DNA of 5,970 nt from positions 1 to 5,970 of the forward strand of contig CAWCEN010000005.1 in NCBI GenBank assembly GCA_963794605.1. The letters run 5' to 3'. Origin of the DNA: VAXT01 sp963794605. Its GTDB lineage: Bacteria; Actinomycetota; Thermoleophilia; Gaiellales; Gaiellaceae. Below, in pieces: positions 1 to 5,097 of this stretch. The notes beneath the pieces were generated by a model. That model made no database searches. It was not told the DNA's origin and was given only the letters and a program-made list of their open reading frames with translations. Each line of letters starts with the position of its first letter. Within the stretch, counting starts at the first letter, position 1. Made by a program: the position numbers and the translations under genes.

Positions 1-583
1 GGAGCTTCCGCAGCACGCTGGAGACGTGCGACTCGACCGTCTTGACCGAGAGGTGCAGCGACGACGCGATCTCCTTGTAGCGGTAGCCCCGCGCGATCAG
101 CCGCAGCACCTCGCGCTCGCGCGCGGTGAGCTCGTCGAGCTCCGCGTCCCGGATCGGCTCCCCGGAGCTGAACGCGTCGAGCACGAACCCGGCCAAACGC
201 GGCGAGAAGACCGCGTCGCCGTCCGCCACGCGGTGGATCGAGTCGGTCAGCTCTTCGCCCGAAATCGTCTTCGTCACGTAGCCCCGGGCGCCCGCGCGGA
301 CGACCGCGATCACGTCCTCGGCCGCGTCGGAGACCGACAGCGCGAGGAAGCGGACGCCTGGCCGCTCAGGCGAGACACCCGCGATCACGGCCTGGCCGCC
401 GCCGTCCGGGAGATGGACGTCGAGCAGGACGACGTCCGGGTCGGTCTCGACGACGAGCGGGATCGCCTCGCCGACCGTCCCGGCCTCTCCAACGACCTCG
501 ATGGAGTCACCGAGCTCGCTGCGCAGTCCCGCGCGAAAGATCCCGTGGTCGTCGACGATCACGATGCGCCGCGCAGCTTTCAC
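1..583 (-). CDS. NarL/LuxR-family response regulator (3' end cut by window edge)
   Basis: Cytoplasmic DNA-binding response regulator, output partner of the histidine kinase encoded just upstream. The reading starts at GTG (583-581), preceded by GAGGAAG at good ribosome-binding distance; 194 codons are visible before the edge. Receiver domain, about residues 6-120: acidic pair Asp11-Asp12, phospho-acceptor Asp55 in LLDVHLPDG, switch Ser83, and Lys105 in YVTKT, so all receiver key residues are present. LuxR-type helix-turn-helix, about residues 150-194: LTAREREVLRLIARG, then YKEIASSLHLSVKTVESHV. The reading stops at VLRKL, so probably about 15-25 residues are missing. The start codon overlaps the kinase stop in GTGA, which suggests translational coupling. 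The family is certain. The role as an envelope-stress regulator of the LiaR type is inferred from the two PspC genes of the operon. Confidence 0.95.
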   Translation of the reverse strand, partial: MKAARRIVIVDDHGIFRAGLRSELGDSIEVVGEAGTVGEAIPLVVETDPDVVLLDVHLPDGGGQAVIAGVSPERPGVRFLALSVSDAAEDVIAVVRAGARGYVTKTISGEELTDSIHRVADGDAVFSPRLAGFVLDAFSSGEPIRDAELDELTAREREVLRLIARGYRYKEIASSLHLSVKTVESHVSSVLRKL

Positions 584-1671
584 GACGTCTTCCTCGGGAG
601 CGAGAGCTCGACCTCGGTTCCCTGGCCCGGCGTCGACGAGATCGTTGCGGTACCGCCGCGGCGTGTCATTCGCCCCTCGATGGACTCGGAGAGGCCTCGC
701 CGCTCCGGCGGCACCGCCGCCCGGTCGAAGCCCGTGCCCCGGTCGCGCACGAAGACGCTGATCCCGTCGCCGTCGGCTTCGGCGTAGACGTAGATCTCGT
801 CTGCGCCGGAGAATCGCGCCGCGTTCGCCATCGCTTCACGTGCGGCCAGCGCGACCGCGCGCGTGTCGTCGTCGAGGGGCGCGTTCCCAGCGCTCGCGAC
901 CTCGACGCGAACGCCGTGCAGCTCCTCGACCTCGGCCGCCGCGTTCCCGATCGCGCCCACGAGCGAATCGTCCTTGAACAACTCGCCCTCCGGGAAGAGC
1001 CAGGAGCGCAGCTCCCGTTCCTGGCGGCGGGAGAGCTGTTCGACGCGCTTCGGGTCTGCCGATTCGCGCTGGATGAGCGCGAGCGTCTGGAGGACCGAGT
1101 CATGCACGCGGGCGGCGACTTCCGCGCGCTCCTCCGAGCGGATTCGCCGCGTCCGCTCGGCAGCACGCTCCTGCGCTGTGCGCCATAGCCATGGGCCCAC
1201 GACGAGCAGCAAACCGCCTGCGAATGCCGCCGGCGTGAGCAGCGGGCCGCCGGCGCCTGGGTCGGTCCCCGCGGTAAAGAGCACGACAGCCGCGGTTACG
1301 ACCAGGACGCCGCCGAGCACGCGTTGCTGCTTCCGCCAGAGAAAGAAGGCTCCCCCTGCGGCGAGGGCCGCGGAGATCTGAACGAACCACGGAAGCCCGA
1401 GGCCGTTGAGGACCGCGACCGCCGCGAGCAAAAGCAGCGTTATGCCGGCCGCGAAGCGCACACGGCCGGGCCGTTTCCCGAGCTCGTCGGGCATCAGCAG
1501 AGCGGCAGCGAGATAGAGGGCGATCCCCGCGCCGCCGGCGAGGGCAAGCAGCGCGAACAGCAGGCGCACCAGTGTCGGGTCGACCTCGAGCGCACGTCCG
1601 ATCCCCGCGGCAACGCCCGCGACAACGCCGTTGGTGCGGTCTCGAGCGGGGATGGCGCCGACGTCGACCAT
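580..1671 (-). CDS. PspC-domain sensor histidine kinase (DesK/LiaS-like, HisKA_3 type)
   Basis: Membrane sensor kinase, 363 aa. Residues 6-62 form a PspC domain (DRTNGVVAGVAAGIGRALEV, then a hydrophobic helix ending ALLMPDE). About four further membrane helices follow: roughly 73-90, 95-112, 119-134 and 147-164. The dimerisation/phosphotransfer segment has EVAARVHDSVLQTLALIQ with phospho-acceptor His190 followed by Asp191 and Gln195, as in the HisKA_3 class. The ATPase domain (about 275-360) has N-box Asn283 in EAMANAARFS, G1 box DRGTGFD (310-316), and a glycine-rich RRGLSESIEGRM plus GQGTEVEL at the end. The N-box lacks the usual KHA ending, a common variation in this group. ATG 1671 was chosen because it lies 4 nt after the stop of the preceding pspC-like gene and sits just before the PspC domain; an in-frame ATG at 1782 would overlap that gene by over 100 nt. 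It phosphorylates the adjacent regulator (inference from the pairing). The sensed signal is unknown; membrane disturbance is likely. Confidence 0.94.
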   Translation of the reverse strand: MVDVGAIPARDRTNGVVAGVAAGIGRALEVDPTLVRLLFALLALAGGAGIALYLAAALLMPDELGKRPGRVRFAAGITLLLLAAVAVLNGLGLPWFVQISAALAAGGAFFLWRKQQRVLGGVLVVTAAVVLFTAGTDPGAGGPLLTPAAFAGGLLLVVGPWLWRTAQERAAERTRRIRSEERAEVAARVHDSVLQTLALIQRESADPKRVEQLSRRQERELRSWLFPEGELFKDDSLVGAIGNAAAEVEELHGVRVEVASAGNAPLDDDTRAVALAAREAMANAARFSGADEIYVYAEADGDGISVFVRDRGTGFDRAAVPPERRGLSESIEGRMTRRGGTATISSTPGQGTEVELSLPRKTS

Positions 1672-1675
1672 GACG

Positions 1676-2752
1676 CTACGGCGTCTCTCGTTCCACGATG
1701 ACGTCGCCCAGCCCGACGTGTGCGTCGATGCGAAGCGTCTGGTCTGACCTAGGGGCGTGGATGCTCCCGGAGAGGTCCGCATCGACGCCTGACTCGCTGC
1801 GCCCGAAGACGGTCACCTCCCCGGCCGACGCAGAAGCGTCGACGTCGACGTCAACGCCATCCGGGACGATCACCCTCAGCTCGCCGATTCCGACATTCGC
1901 ATCGACCTCCGTGTCGCCGGCGGCAAGCGCTGCGTTGCTGAGGTCGAGTCTGAGATCTCCGATCGAGATGTCGTAGTCGCGTTTCAGGTCACTCGTTTCG
2001 AACGGCGAGTAGACCCGGGTGCCGATCGGGCCTTCGAGCCTGATGTCTATCGCCGACACCGTGACTGCGAGCGCCGCCAGCACGAGACCGACGACGACGA
2101 GGCCGCCCGTGCGCCGTCGCAGCGCCACCCCGGCGACGACCGCGATGCCAGTTCCAATCGCGCCCACGGCGAGCGCGACGTCCCACTGGACGTCGACGCC
2201 GACCGCCTCCAGGAGGGCGAGCGCACCGGCAGCCGCTAACAGGACGCCGAGCCCGGGCACGAGCAGCGACGGTTGACGCGACCGCGCCGCGGGAGTCGCT
2301 CCGGAAGTCGCTGCGGGAGTCGCAGCGTCTTCGGGCGGCGTGCCGCCGTTGGCGCGGCGCTGCGCGAACACGATCGCCAGCGCGCCGAGCAGCAGCAGCG
2401 TCCACGCGAAACCGCTGTTGGGCCAGAAGTCCGCCTGCGCGAACAGCGAGATCAGTGCGATCGCGACAAGTGCGACGCCGGCCAGGAGCCAGGGCCGGTC
2501 GCGGTGGCGCCGGAGAGCCTCGGACACGATCGAGTCGCCCTTGCCATCGTCCGGGATCACGAGCCAGGTGGCCACGTAGAGGAGGATGCCCGCGCCGCCG
2601 ACGAGCGTCAGGATCGCGAAGCCGATCCGGAAGAACGTCGGGGAAATGTCGAAGTACCGCCCAAGCCCGCCGGCGACGCCGGCGAGGATCCGGTCGTCAC
2701 GGCTGCGGTGCAGCTCCTTGATCGACGCGCTCTGGGTCTCGGAGGTGCTCAT
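1676..2752 (-). CDS. PspC-domain membrane protein with LiaF-like/toastrack C-terminal beta domain
   Basis: First gene of the operon, 358 aa. Residues 14-68 are a PspC domain (ELHRSRDDRILAGVAGGLGR, then a membrane helix ending WLVIPDD). Further membrane segments lie about 88-104, 115-131, 163-182, 190-210 and 216-235, with an Ala/Thr/Pro-rich linker near 138-160. From about 245 on there is a soluble domain made of repeated short beta strands: ISIGDLRLDLS, VGIGELRVIVPDGVDVDV, SAGEVTVFG and VGLGDVIVER. This is the pattern of LiaF-type C-terminal domains, also called toastrack. In Firmicutes LiaF restrains the LiaS kinase; the same modulating role here is inference, supported by the kinase gene 4 nt downstream carrying its own PspC domain. 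The start ATG (2752) was chosen over in-frame ATGs 15 and 33 nt upstream because AAAGGA lies 6 nt before it and the PspC domain begins soon after. Fold assignment firm, function tentative. Confidence 0.92.
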   Translation of the reverse strand: MSTSETQSASIKELHRSRDDRILAGVAGGLGRYFDISPTFFRIGFAILTLVGGAGILLYVATWLVIPDDGKGDSIVSEALRRHRDRPWLLAGVALVAIALISLFAQADFWPNSGFAWTLLLLGALAIVFAQRRANGGTPPEDAATPAATSGATPAARSRQPSLLVPGLGVLLAAAGALALLEAVGVDVQWDVALAVGAIGTGIAVVAGVALRRRTGGLVVVGLVLAALAVTVSAIDIRLEGPIGTRVYSPFETSDLKRDYDISIGDLRLDLSNAALAAGDTEVDANVGIGELRVIVPDGVDVDVDASASAGEVTVFGRSESGVDADLSGSIHAPRSDQTLRIDAHVGLGDVIVERETP

Positions 2753-2935
2753 TCCGGTTCCTTTCATCGGGGACGCTACGAGCATCGCCGCACGACCGAG
2801 GCTGCACCATGGGTATTCCCCCTGAATCGACCCTGATCTTTGCCGGAGAGACCGCTCCGGGAAAGGCCGGGCTGCAGGGTCGTGTGAAGTCGAACGAGCG
2901 CGGCCGAGACACGCATGAGCGCTGCCGGGTCGAGG
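2753..2935 (-). promoter_or_regulatory. Leader/intergenic region upstream of the pspC-kinase-regulator operon
   Basis: 183 bp without a gene, between the sigma-factor remnant and the pspC-like start; the operon promoter most likely lies here. Visible elements: AAAGGA ribosome-binding site at about 2759-2764 (minus strand); two CCCTGA copies (2820-2825 and 2831-2836, plus-strand reading) spaced 11 bp, one helical turn; an imperfect palindrome GGGTATTCCC at 2811-2820; and a hairpin described separately. No convincing TTGACA/TATAAT pair is seen on the minus strand. GGAAT followed about 17-18 nt later by GGTCGT resembles an ECF-type promoter, but only weakly. That the region regulates the operon is inference from its position. 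Confidence 0.45.
2829..2881. repeat. Nested inverted repeats in the operon leader
   Basis: The inner arms CCGGAG (2843-2848) and CTCCGG (2855-2860) are perfect complements around a 6-nt loop. The outer arms GACCCTG (2829-2835) and CAGGGTC (2875-2881) are also perfect complements. There is no T-run beside the inner stem on either strand, so an intrinsic terminator is not supported. It could be an operator or an RNA structure, or chance in GC-rich DNA. Confidence 0.35.
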
Positions 2936-3148
2936 TCAGCCGGCCTTGAGCTCCTCCGGCAAGCCGAACAGCGAAAAGAGAGCGGGATCAGTGAAGCCCG
3001 TGATCTCGGCGACCTCCTCACCGTCCACCGTGAGCACCATCAGGCCGTATGCGCGGTGCACGCCGGCCTCGCGATCGAGGTGGTAAGCGGCAACGGCAGG
3101 CTGGCCGTTGGCCCGTGTGGGAACTAGTCGGATCTGGTCGAGCGCTCC
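2936..3148 (-). pseudogene. 3' remnant of an ECF sigma factor with SnoaL-like C-terminal domain (SigX5/TIGR02960-like)
   Basis: Reading the minus strand from about 3148 to the TGA at 2938-2936 gives roughly 70 residues that look like the very C-terminus of a long ECF sigma factor with an NTF2/SnoaL-like extension. Diagnostic pieces are IRLVPTRANGQPAVAAYHLD, HRAYGLMVLTVDG, VAEITGFTDPALF and FGLPEELKAG. The pattern RANGQPA, then VLTVDG, then EITxFxDPxLFxxFGLP, is characteristic of this family as I know it. A full member is about 300-340 aa; regions sigma-2 and sigma-4 are absent. Upstream in the same frame the reading stays open but has no sigma-like content, because it runs antiphase through a glyoxalase-type fragment. 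No credible start codon or ribosome-binding site precedes the remnant. I read it as a decayed, non-functional gene end; expression as a small protein is possible but unsupported. Confidence 0.72.
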
Positions 3149-3246
3149 TTCGGCAGGACTGTCGTCCAGCCCATCGCCTCGTAGAACGCGCGTGCACGCG
3201 AGAGATCTGAGACGCCGAGAGTGACGAGGCTAAGTCGTTGTTCCAC
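3124..3246 (-). pseudogene. 5' remnant of a VOC (glyoxalase/bleomycin-resistance fold) gene
   Basis: GTG (3246-3244) opens a 40-codon reading ending at TAG (3126-3124). Its first 33 residues are a typical VOC N-terminus: first strand LSLVTLGVSDL, then the helix SRARAFYEAMGW, then TTVLPK. VOC proteins are normally 115-140 aa, so about three quarters is missing, including all later beta strands and metal-site residues. After about residue 33 the frame enters sequence that codes, in another frame, for the end of a sigma factor, and it stops at once. The gene therefore looks fused out of frame to its neighbour by a deletion between roughly 3140 and 3160. The start is weakly supported: GTG also occurs 2 nt upstream in another frame and no clear ribosome-binding site is seen. 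The family is firmly recognised; no function is expected. Confidence 0.75.
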
Positions 3247-3271
3247 ACCTGTGAGGATAAACACGCAAGAG

Positions 3272-3277
3272 TAGAAT
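3272..3277 (+). promoter_or_regulatory. Putative -10 element for the arrestin-like gene pair (leaderless start)
   Basis: TAGAAT differs from TATAAT at one base and ends 6 nt before the GTG at 3284, so transcription would begin at or next to the start codon. The same GTG has no Shine-Dalgarno-like sequence in the 20 nt before it. Both facts fit a leaderless mRNA, which is common in actinobacteria. No clear -35 box is seen; CTGTGA at 3249-3254 has the right spacing (17 bp) but a poor match. Confidence 0.5.
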
Positions 3278-3283
3278 CGGCGC

Positions 3284-3769
3284 GTGCCGGACCTATCCAC
3301 TCTCGCCTTCTTCGTCGTTTTCGCCGTCGTCGTTGGCTTCGGCCTCTATCGGTCCTCCCGCTACCCGCTCGACCGCCTCCGGAGACGGCGGACGAAAGAC
3401 CTTCTGGTCGACGTTGACGAGCAGTCGGTTCACCGCGGCGAAGAGGTCGAGGCGCTGGTCACCATTTCCAGCCTCCACGAGCTCGGTGACCCTGAGGTCG
3501 GGCTCGTCTGCACCGAGTTCTACGACGAGGAAAGCACGGACGACGACGGCCACACCCAGCGCACCACGTGTAACGCCATCGCGCACGAGATATGGGTCCC
3601 GATCGAGAGGGCCCCCGGCGTGCAAAATGTTCGCCTTGCGGTTCCGGCTGAGGCCCCGTTCTCGTACGAGGGCGGCGCCTTGTGCTTCCGTTGGGAGGTC
3701 GTGGCCCGAGGACGGAAGGAGCATCAACTGGATGCGCAGGCGAGCAAAGGGTTCTCCGTCCTTCCATGA
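3284..3769 (+). CDS. Membrane-anchored arrestin-like (Spo0M-like fold) beta-sandwich protein, function unknown
   Basis: 161 aa. Residues 6-22 form one membrane helix (LAFFVVFAVVVGFGLY), followed by an arginine-rich stretch (RSSRYPLDRLRRRRTK). By the positive-inside rule this places the rest in the cytoplasm. Residues 40-160 look like a single beta-sandwich of the arrestin/Spo0M kind: a strand, then SVHRGEEVEALVTI (compare PGE in the usual xPGExVxGxV motif), EVGLVCTEFYDEE, an acidic loop STDDDGHTQ, and SYEGGALCFRWEVVARG, equivalent to the sYxVxA strand. Cysteines sit at 76, 96 and 134. The next gene encodes a protein of the same layout without the helix and overlaps it by 4 nt. The start is GTG 3284, with no upstream alternative and a -10 box just before. 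The fold is my reading of a pattern and not a certain family match; no enzymatic residues are evident. It could act as a scaffold or trafficking adaptor. Confidence 0.8.
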   Translation: MPDLSTLAFFVVFAVVVGFGLYRSSRYPLDRLRRRRTKDLLVDVDEQSVHRGEEVEALVTISSLHELGDPEVGLVCTEFYDEESTDDDGHTQRTTCNAIAHEIWVPIERAPGVQNVRLAVPAEAPFSYEGGALCFRWEVVARGRKEHQLDAQASKGFSVLP

Positions 3770-4131
3770 GCCCTCGTTTACAGCTTCGGCTCGAGCAGGA
3801 CGCCTTCAGGCCCGGTGAGACCATCAAGGGATCAGTCCTCATCGTCGAAGGCGGCGGGTCGCGCTCCCTCGAGGTGCGGCTGGACTACAACGAAGAGACC
3901 GAGGATTGCCTCGACGTTGCAACGAGCATCTCCAGCGGCCGGCTCCACGAAGGCGACCTAACGACAGGCACGTCGTTCGAGTTCGAGCTCGTGCTGCCGC
4001 CGGACGCCTTCCCCAACTACAAGTCCGACCACGGCGAGCTGTACTGGCAGGTCGACGCGACGTCAAACGAGTTCGGGCGCGACACCCACGAGCAGCGTCG
4101 CATCGACGTCCTGGCTGCAGGAACGGACTAG
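3766..4131 (+). CDS. Small soluble arrestin-like (Spo0M-like fold) beta-sandwich protein, function unknown
   Basis: 121 aa, no signal peptide or membrane segment. Arrestin-type features in order: LQLRLEQDAFRPGETIKGSV (residues 5-24, with the PGE turn and the following strand), SLEVRLDYNEETED (34-47), FEFELVLPPDAFPNYKSD (71-88, matching the FxLxLPxxxPPS motif position) and HGELYWQVDATSN (89-101, the YxVxA strand). A full arrestin or Spo0M has two such lobes; only one is present. The ATG was chosen because it overlaps the TGA of the preceding gene in ATGA, while an in-frame ATG at 3682 would add 28 residues without family character. Translation is probably coupled to the membrane-anchored paralogue, so the two may form a heterodimeric two-lobe complex (inference). 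Its TAG is shared with the convergent xdhC-like gene. Confidence 0.82.
   Translation: MSPRLQLRLEQDAFRPGETIKGSVLIVEGGGSRSLEVRLDYNEETEDCLDVATSISSGRLHEGDLTTGTSFEFELVLPPDAFPNYKSDHGELYWQVDATSNEFGRDTHEQRRIDVLAAGTD
4128..4131. other. Shared CTAG supplying stop codons of two convergent genes
   Basis: The palindrome CTAG holds the plus-strand TAG (4129-4131) of the arrestin-like gene and the minus-strand TAG (4130-4128) of the xdhC-like gene. There is no intergenic room, so no intrinsic terminator can lie between them, and each transcript must run into the opposite gene or stop inside it. Confidence 0.9.
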
Positions 4132-5081
4132 GCGCTCTTAGCGGGGGCTGGTGCGGCCTCGGCGTGGATGCGGCCCTTCGAGGCCTTGAGGCGCCCGCCG
4201 TCACGGCCGGTGCGGACCGCGAGGATCTCGCCCAGGATCGACACGGCGGTCTCGGCCGGGCTCTCCGCGCCGATGTCGAGGCCGGTCGGGCCCGCGATGC
4301 GGTCGATCTCCTCTTCGCTCAGACCCTCCTCGAGCAACTGCCCGCGGCGGCGCTCCTGGTTGCGCCGCGCACCTAGGGCGCCGACGTAGAAGGCCTCGCT
4401 GCGCAGGGCACCGATCAGAGCGGGGATGTCGAAGCGGTTCTCGTGCGTGAGGACGACCACAGCGGTGGCCGCATCCGGCTCCACCTGCGCCAGAACCTCC
4501 TCCGGCCACTCGACGATCAGCTCGTCGGCGCTCGGGATCCGCTCGCGGGTCGCAAACTTGGCGCGCGCGTCCGCAACCACGGTTCGCCAGCCGAGCTGCT
4601 TCGCGGCCTGACAGAGCGCCTCGGCGGTGTCGACAGCGCCGAAGACGAGCAACAGCGGAGGCGGGCCGAACTCCTCGACGAACTCCCTGCCACCCTCACC
4701 CAGGACCGTCGTGCGCGTAAACCGCTCGCCGCGCTCGATACGAGCAGCGAGCTCCTCGGCCTCGCCCATCGGCAGGTCCTCGACGAAGACGTCGATCTCG
4801 CCGCCGCAAGGGAGGCCGACCGACCACGCTTGCTCGTCCGAGATGCCGTACGAGAGGAGCTTCGGCGCCGCACCGCCGAGCACAGCGCGCGCCTCCTCGT
4901 AGACCTCGTTCTCGACGCAGCCGCCGGACACCGAGCCGGCGAGCTCGCCCTGCTCCGAGATGGCGAGCTTGGAGCCGATCGGCCGCGGCGCGGACCCGCG
5001 CGTGGCGACGACCGTGGCAATAGCCACCTTGTCGTCACCGCGCGCGCGCCAGCGCCTGAGATCGGCCGCGATTTCCTTCAC
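4128..5081 (-). CDS. XdhC/CoxF-family molybdoenzyme maturation protein
   Basis: 317 aa, cytoplasmic. XdhC proteins bind molybdenum cofactor and help its sulfuration and insertion into xanthine dehydrogenase or CO-dehydrogenase-type hydroxylases. The N-terminal domain (about 1-105) shows ATVVATRGSAPRPIGSKLAI (22-41), GSVSGGCVENEVYEEA (49-64) and PCGGEIDVFVE (91-101), with Cys55 and Cys92 in the usual places. The C-terminal Rossmann-like domain (142-290) has LLLVFGAVDTAEAL, VVADAR, VVVLTHENRFDIPAL, YVGALGARR and GPTGLDIGAESPAETAVSILGEI. The classical GAGHVA is GAVDTA here, a form I associate with actinobacterial members. A basic, Ala/Pro-rich tail follows position 292. GTG 5081 was chosen: it lies 16 nt after the MFS stop and directly before the conserved start region; an upstream in-frame ATG at 5150 lies within the MFS gene. 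No hydroxylase subunit genes are in the window, so the target enzyme is unknown. Confidence 0.92.
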   Translation of the reverse strand: MKEIAADLRRWRARGDDKVAIATVVATRGSAPRPIGSKLAISEQGELAGSVSGGCVENEVYEEARAVLGGAAPKLLSYGISDEQAWSVGLPCGGEIDVFVEDLPMGEAEELAARIERGERFTRTTVLGEGGREFVEEFGPPPLLLVFGAVDTAEALCQAAKQLGWRTVVADARAKFATRERIPSADELIVEWPEEVLAQVEPDAATAVVVLTHENRFDIPALIGALRSEAFYVGALGARRNQERRRGQLLEEGLSEEEIDRIAGPTGLDIGAESPAETAVSILGEILAVRTGRDGGRLKASKGRIHAEAAPAPAKSA

Positions 5082-5097
5082 CTGCCGAACGGTACAG

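Noticed and set aside
26..787. Long plus-strand open frame (253 codons) opposite the response regulator and kinase
   Set aside because: It is Arg/Asp-rich with no recognisable domain and lies antisense to genes with clear catalytic motifs; long antisense frames are expected in GC-rich DNA.
1672..1782. Upstream in-frame ATG (1782) as kinase start
   Set aside because: It would overlap the pspC-like gene by 107 nt and add 37 residues with no membrane or domain character; ATG 1671 fits the operon spacing.
2273..2836. Plus-strand open frame across the pspC-like N-terminus and the leader
   Set aside because: No domain pattern, Arg/Glu/Ala-biased, antisense to a confident PspC domain.
2843..2860. 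Hairpin CCGGAG/CTCCGG as an intrinsic terminator of the sigma remnant
   Set aside because: The stem is only 6 bp and no T-run follows on either strand.
3018..3248. 76-codon minus-strand frame starting GTG 3248 over the VOC/sigma remnant
   Set aside because: It lies in the third frame, out of phase with both recognisable fragments, and has no family-like sequence of its own.
3682..3765. Upstream in-frame ATG (3682) as start of the second arrestin-like gene
   Set aside because: The added 28 residues read antiphase through the first gene; the ATGA overlap at 3766 is the natural start.
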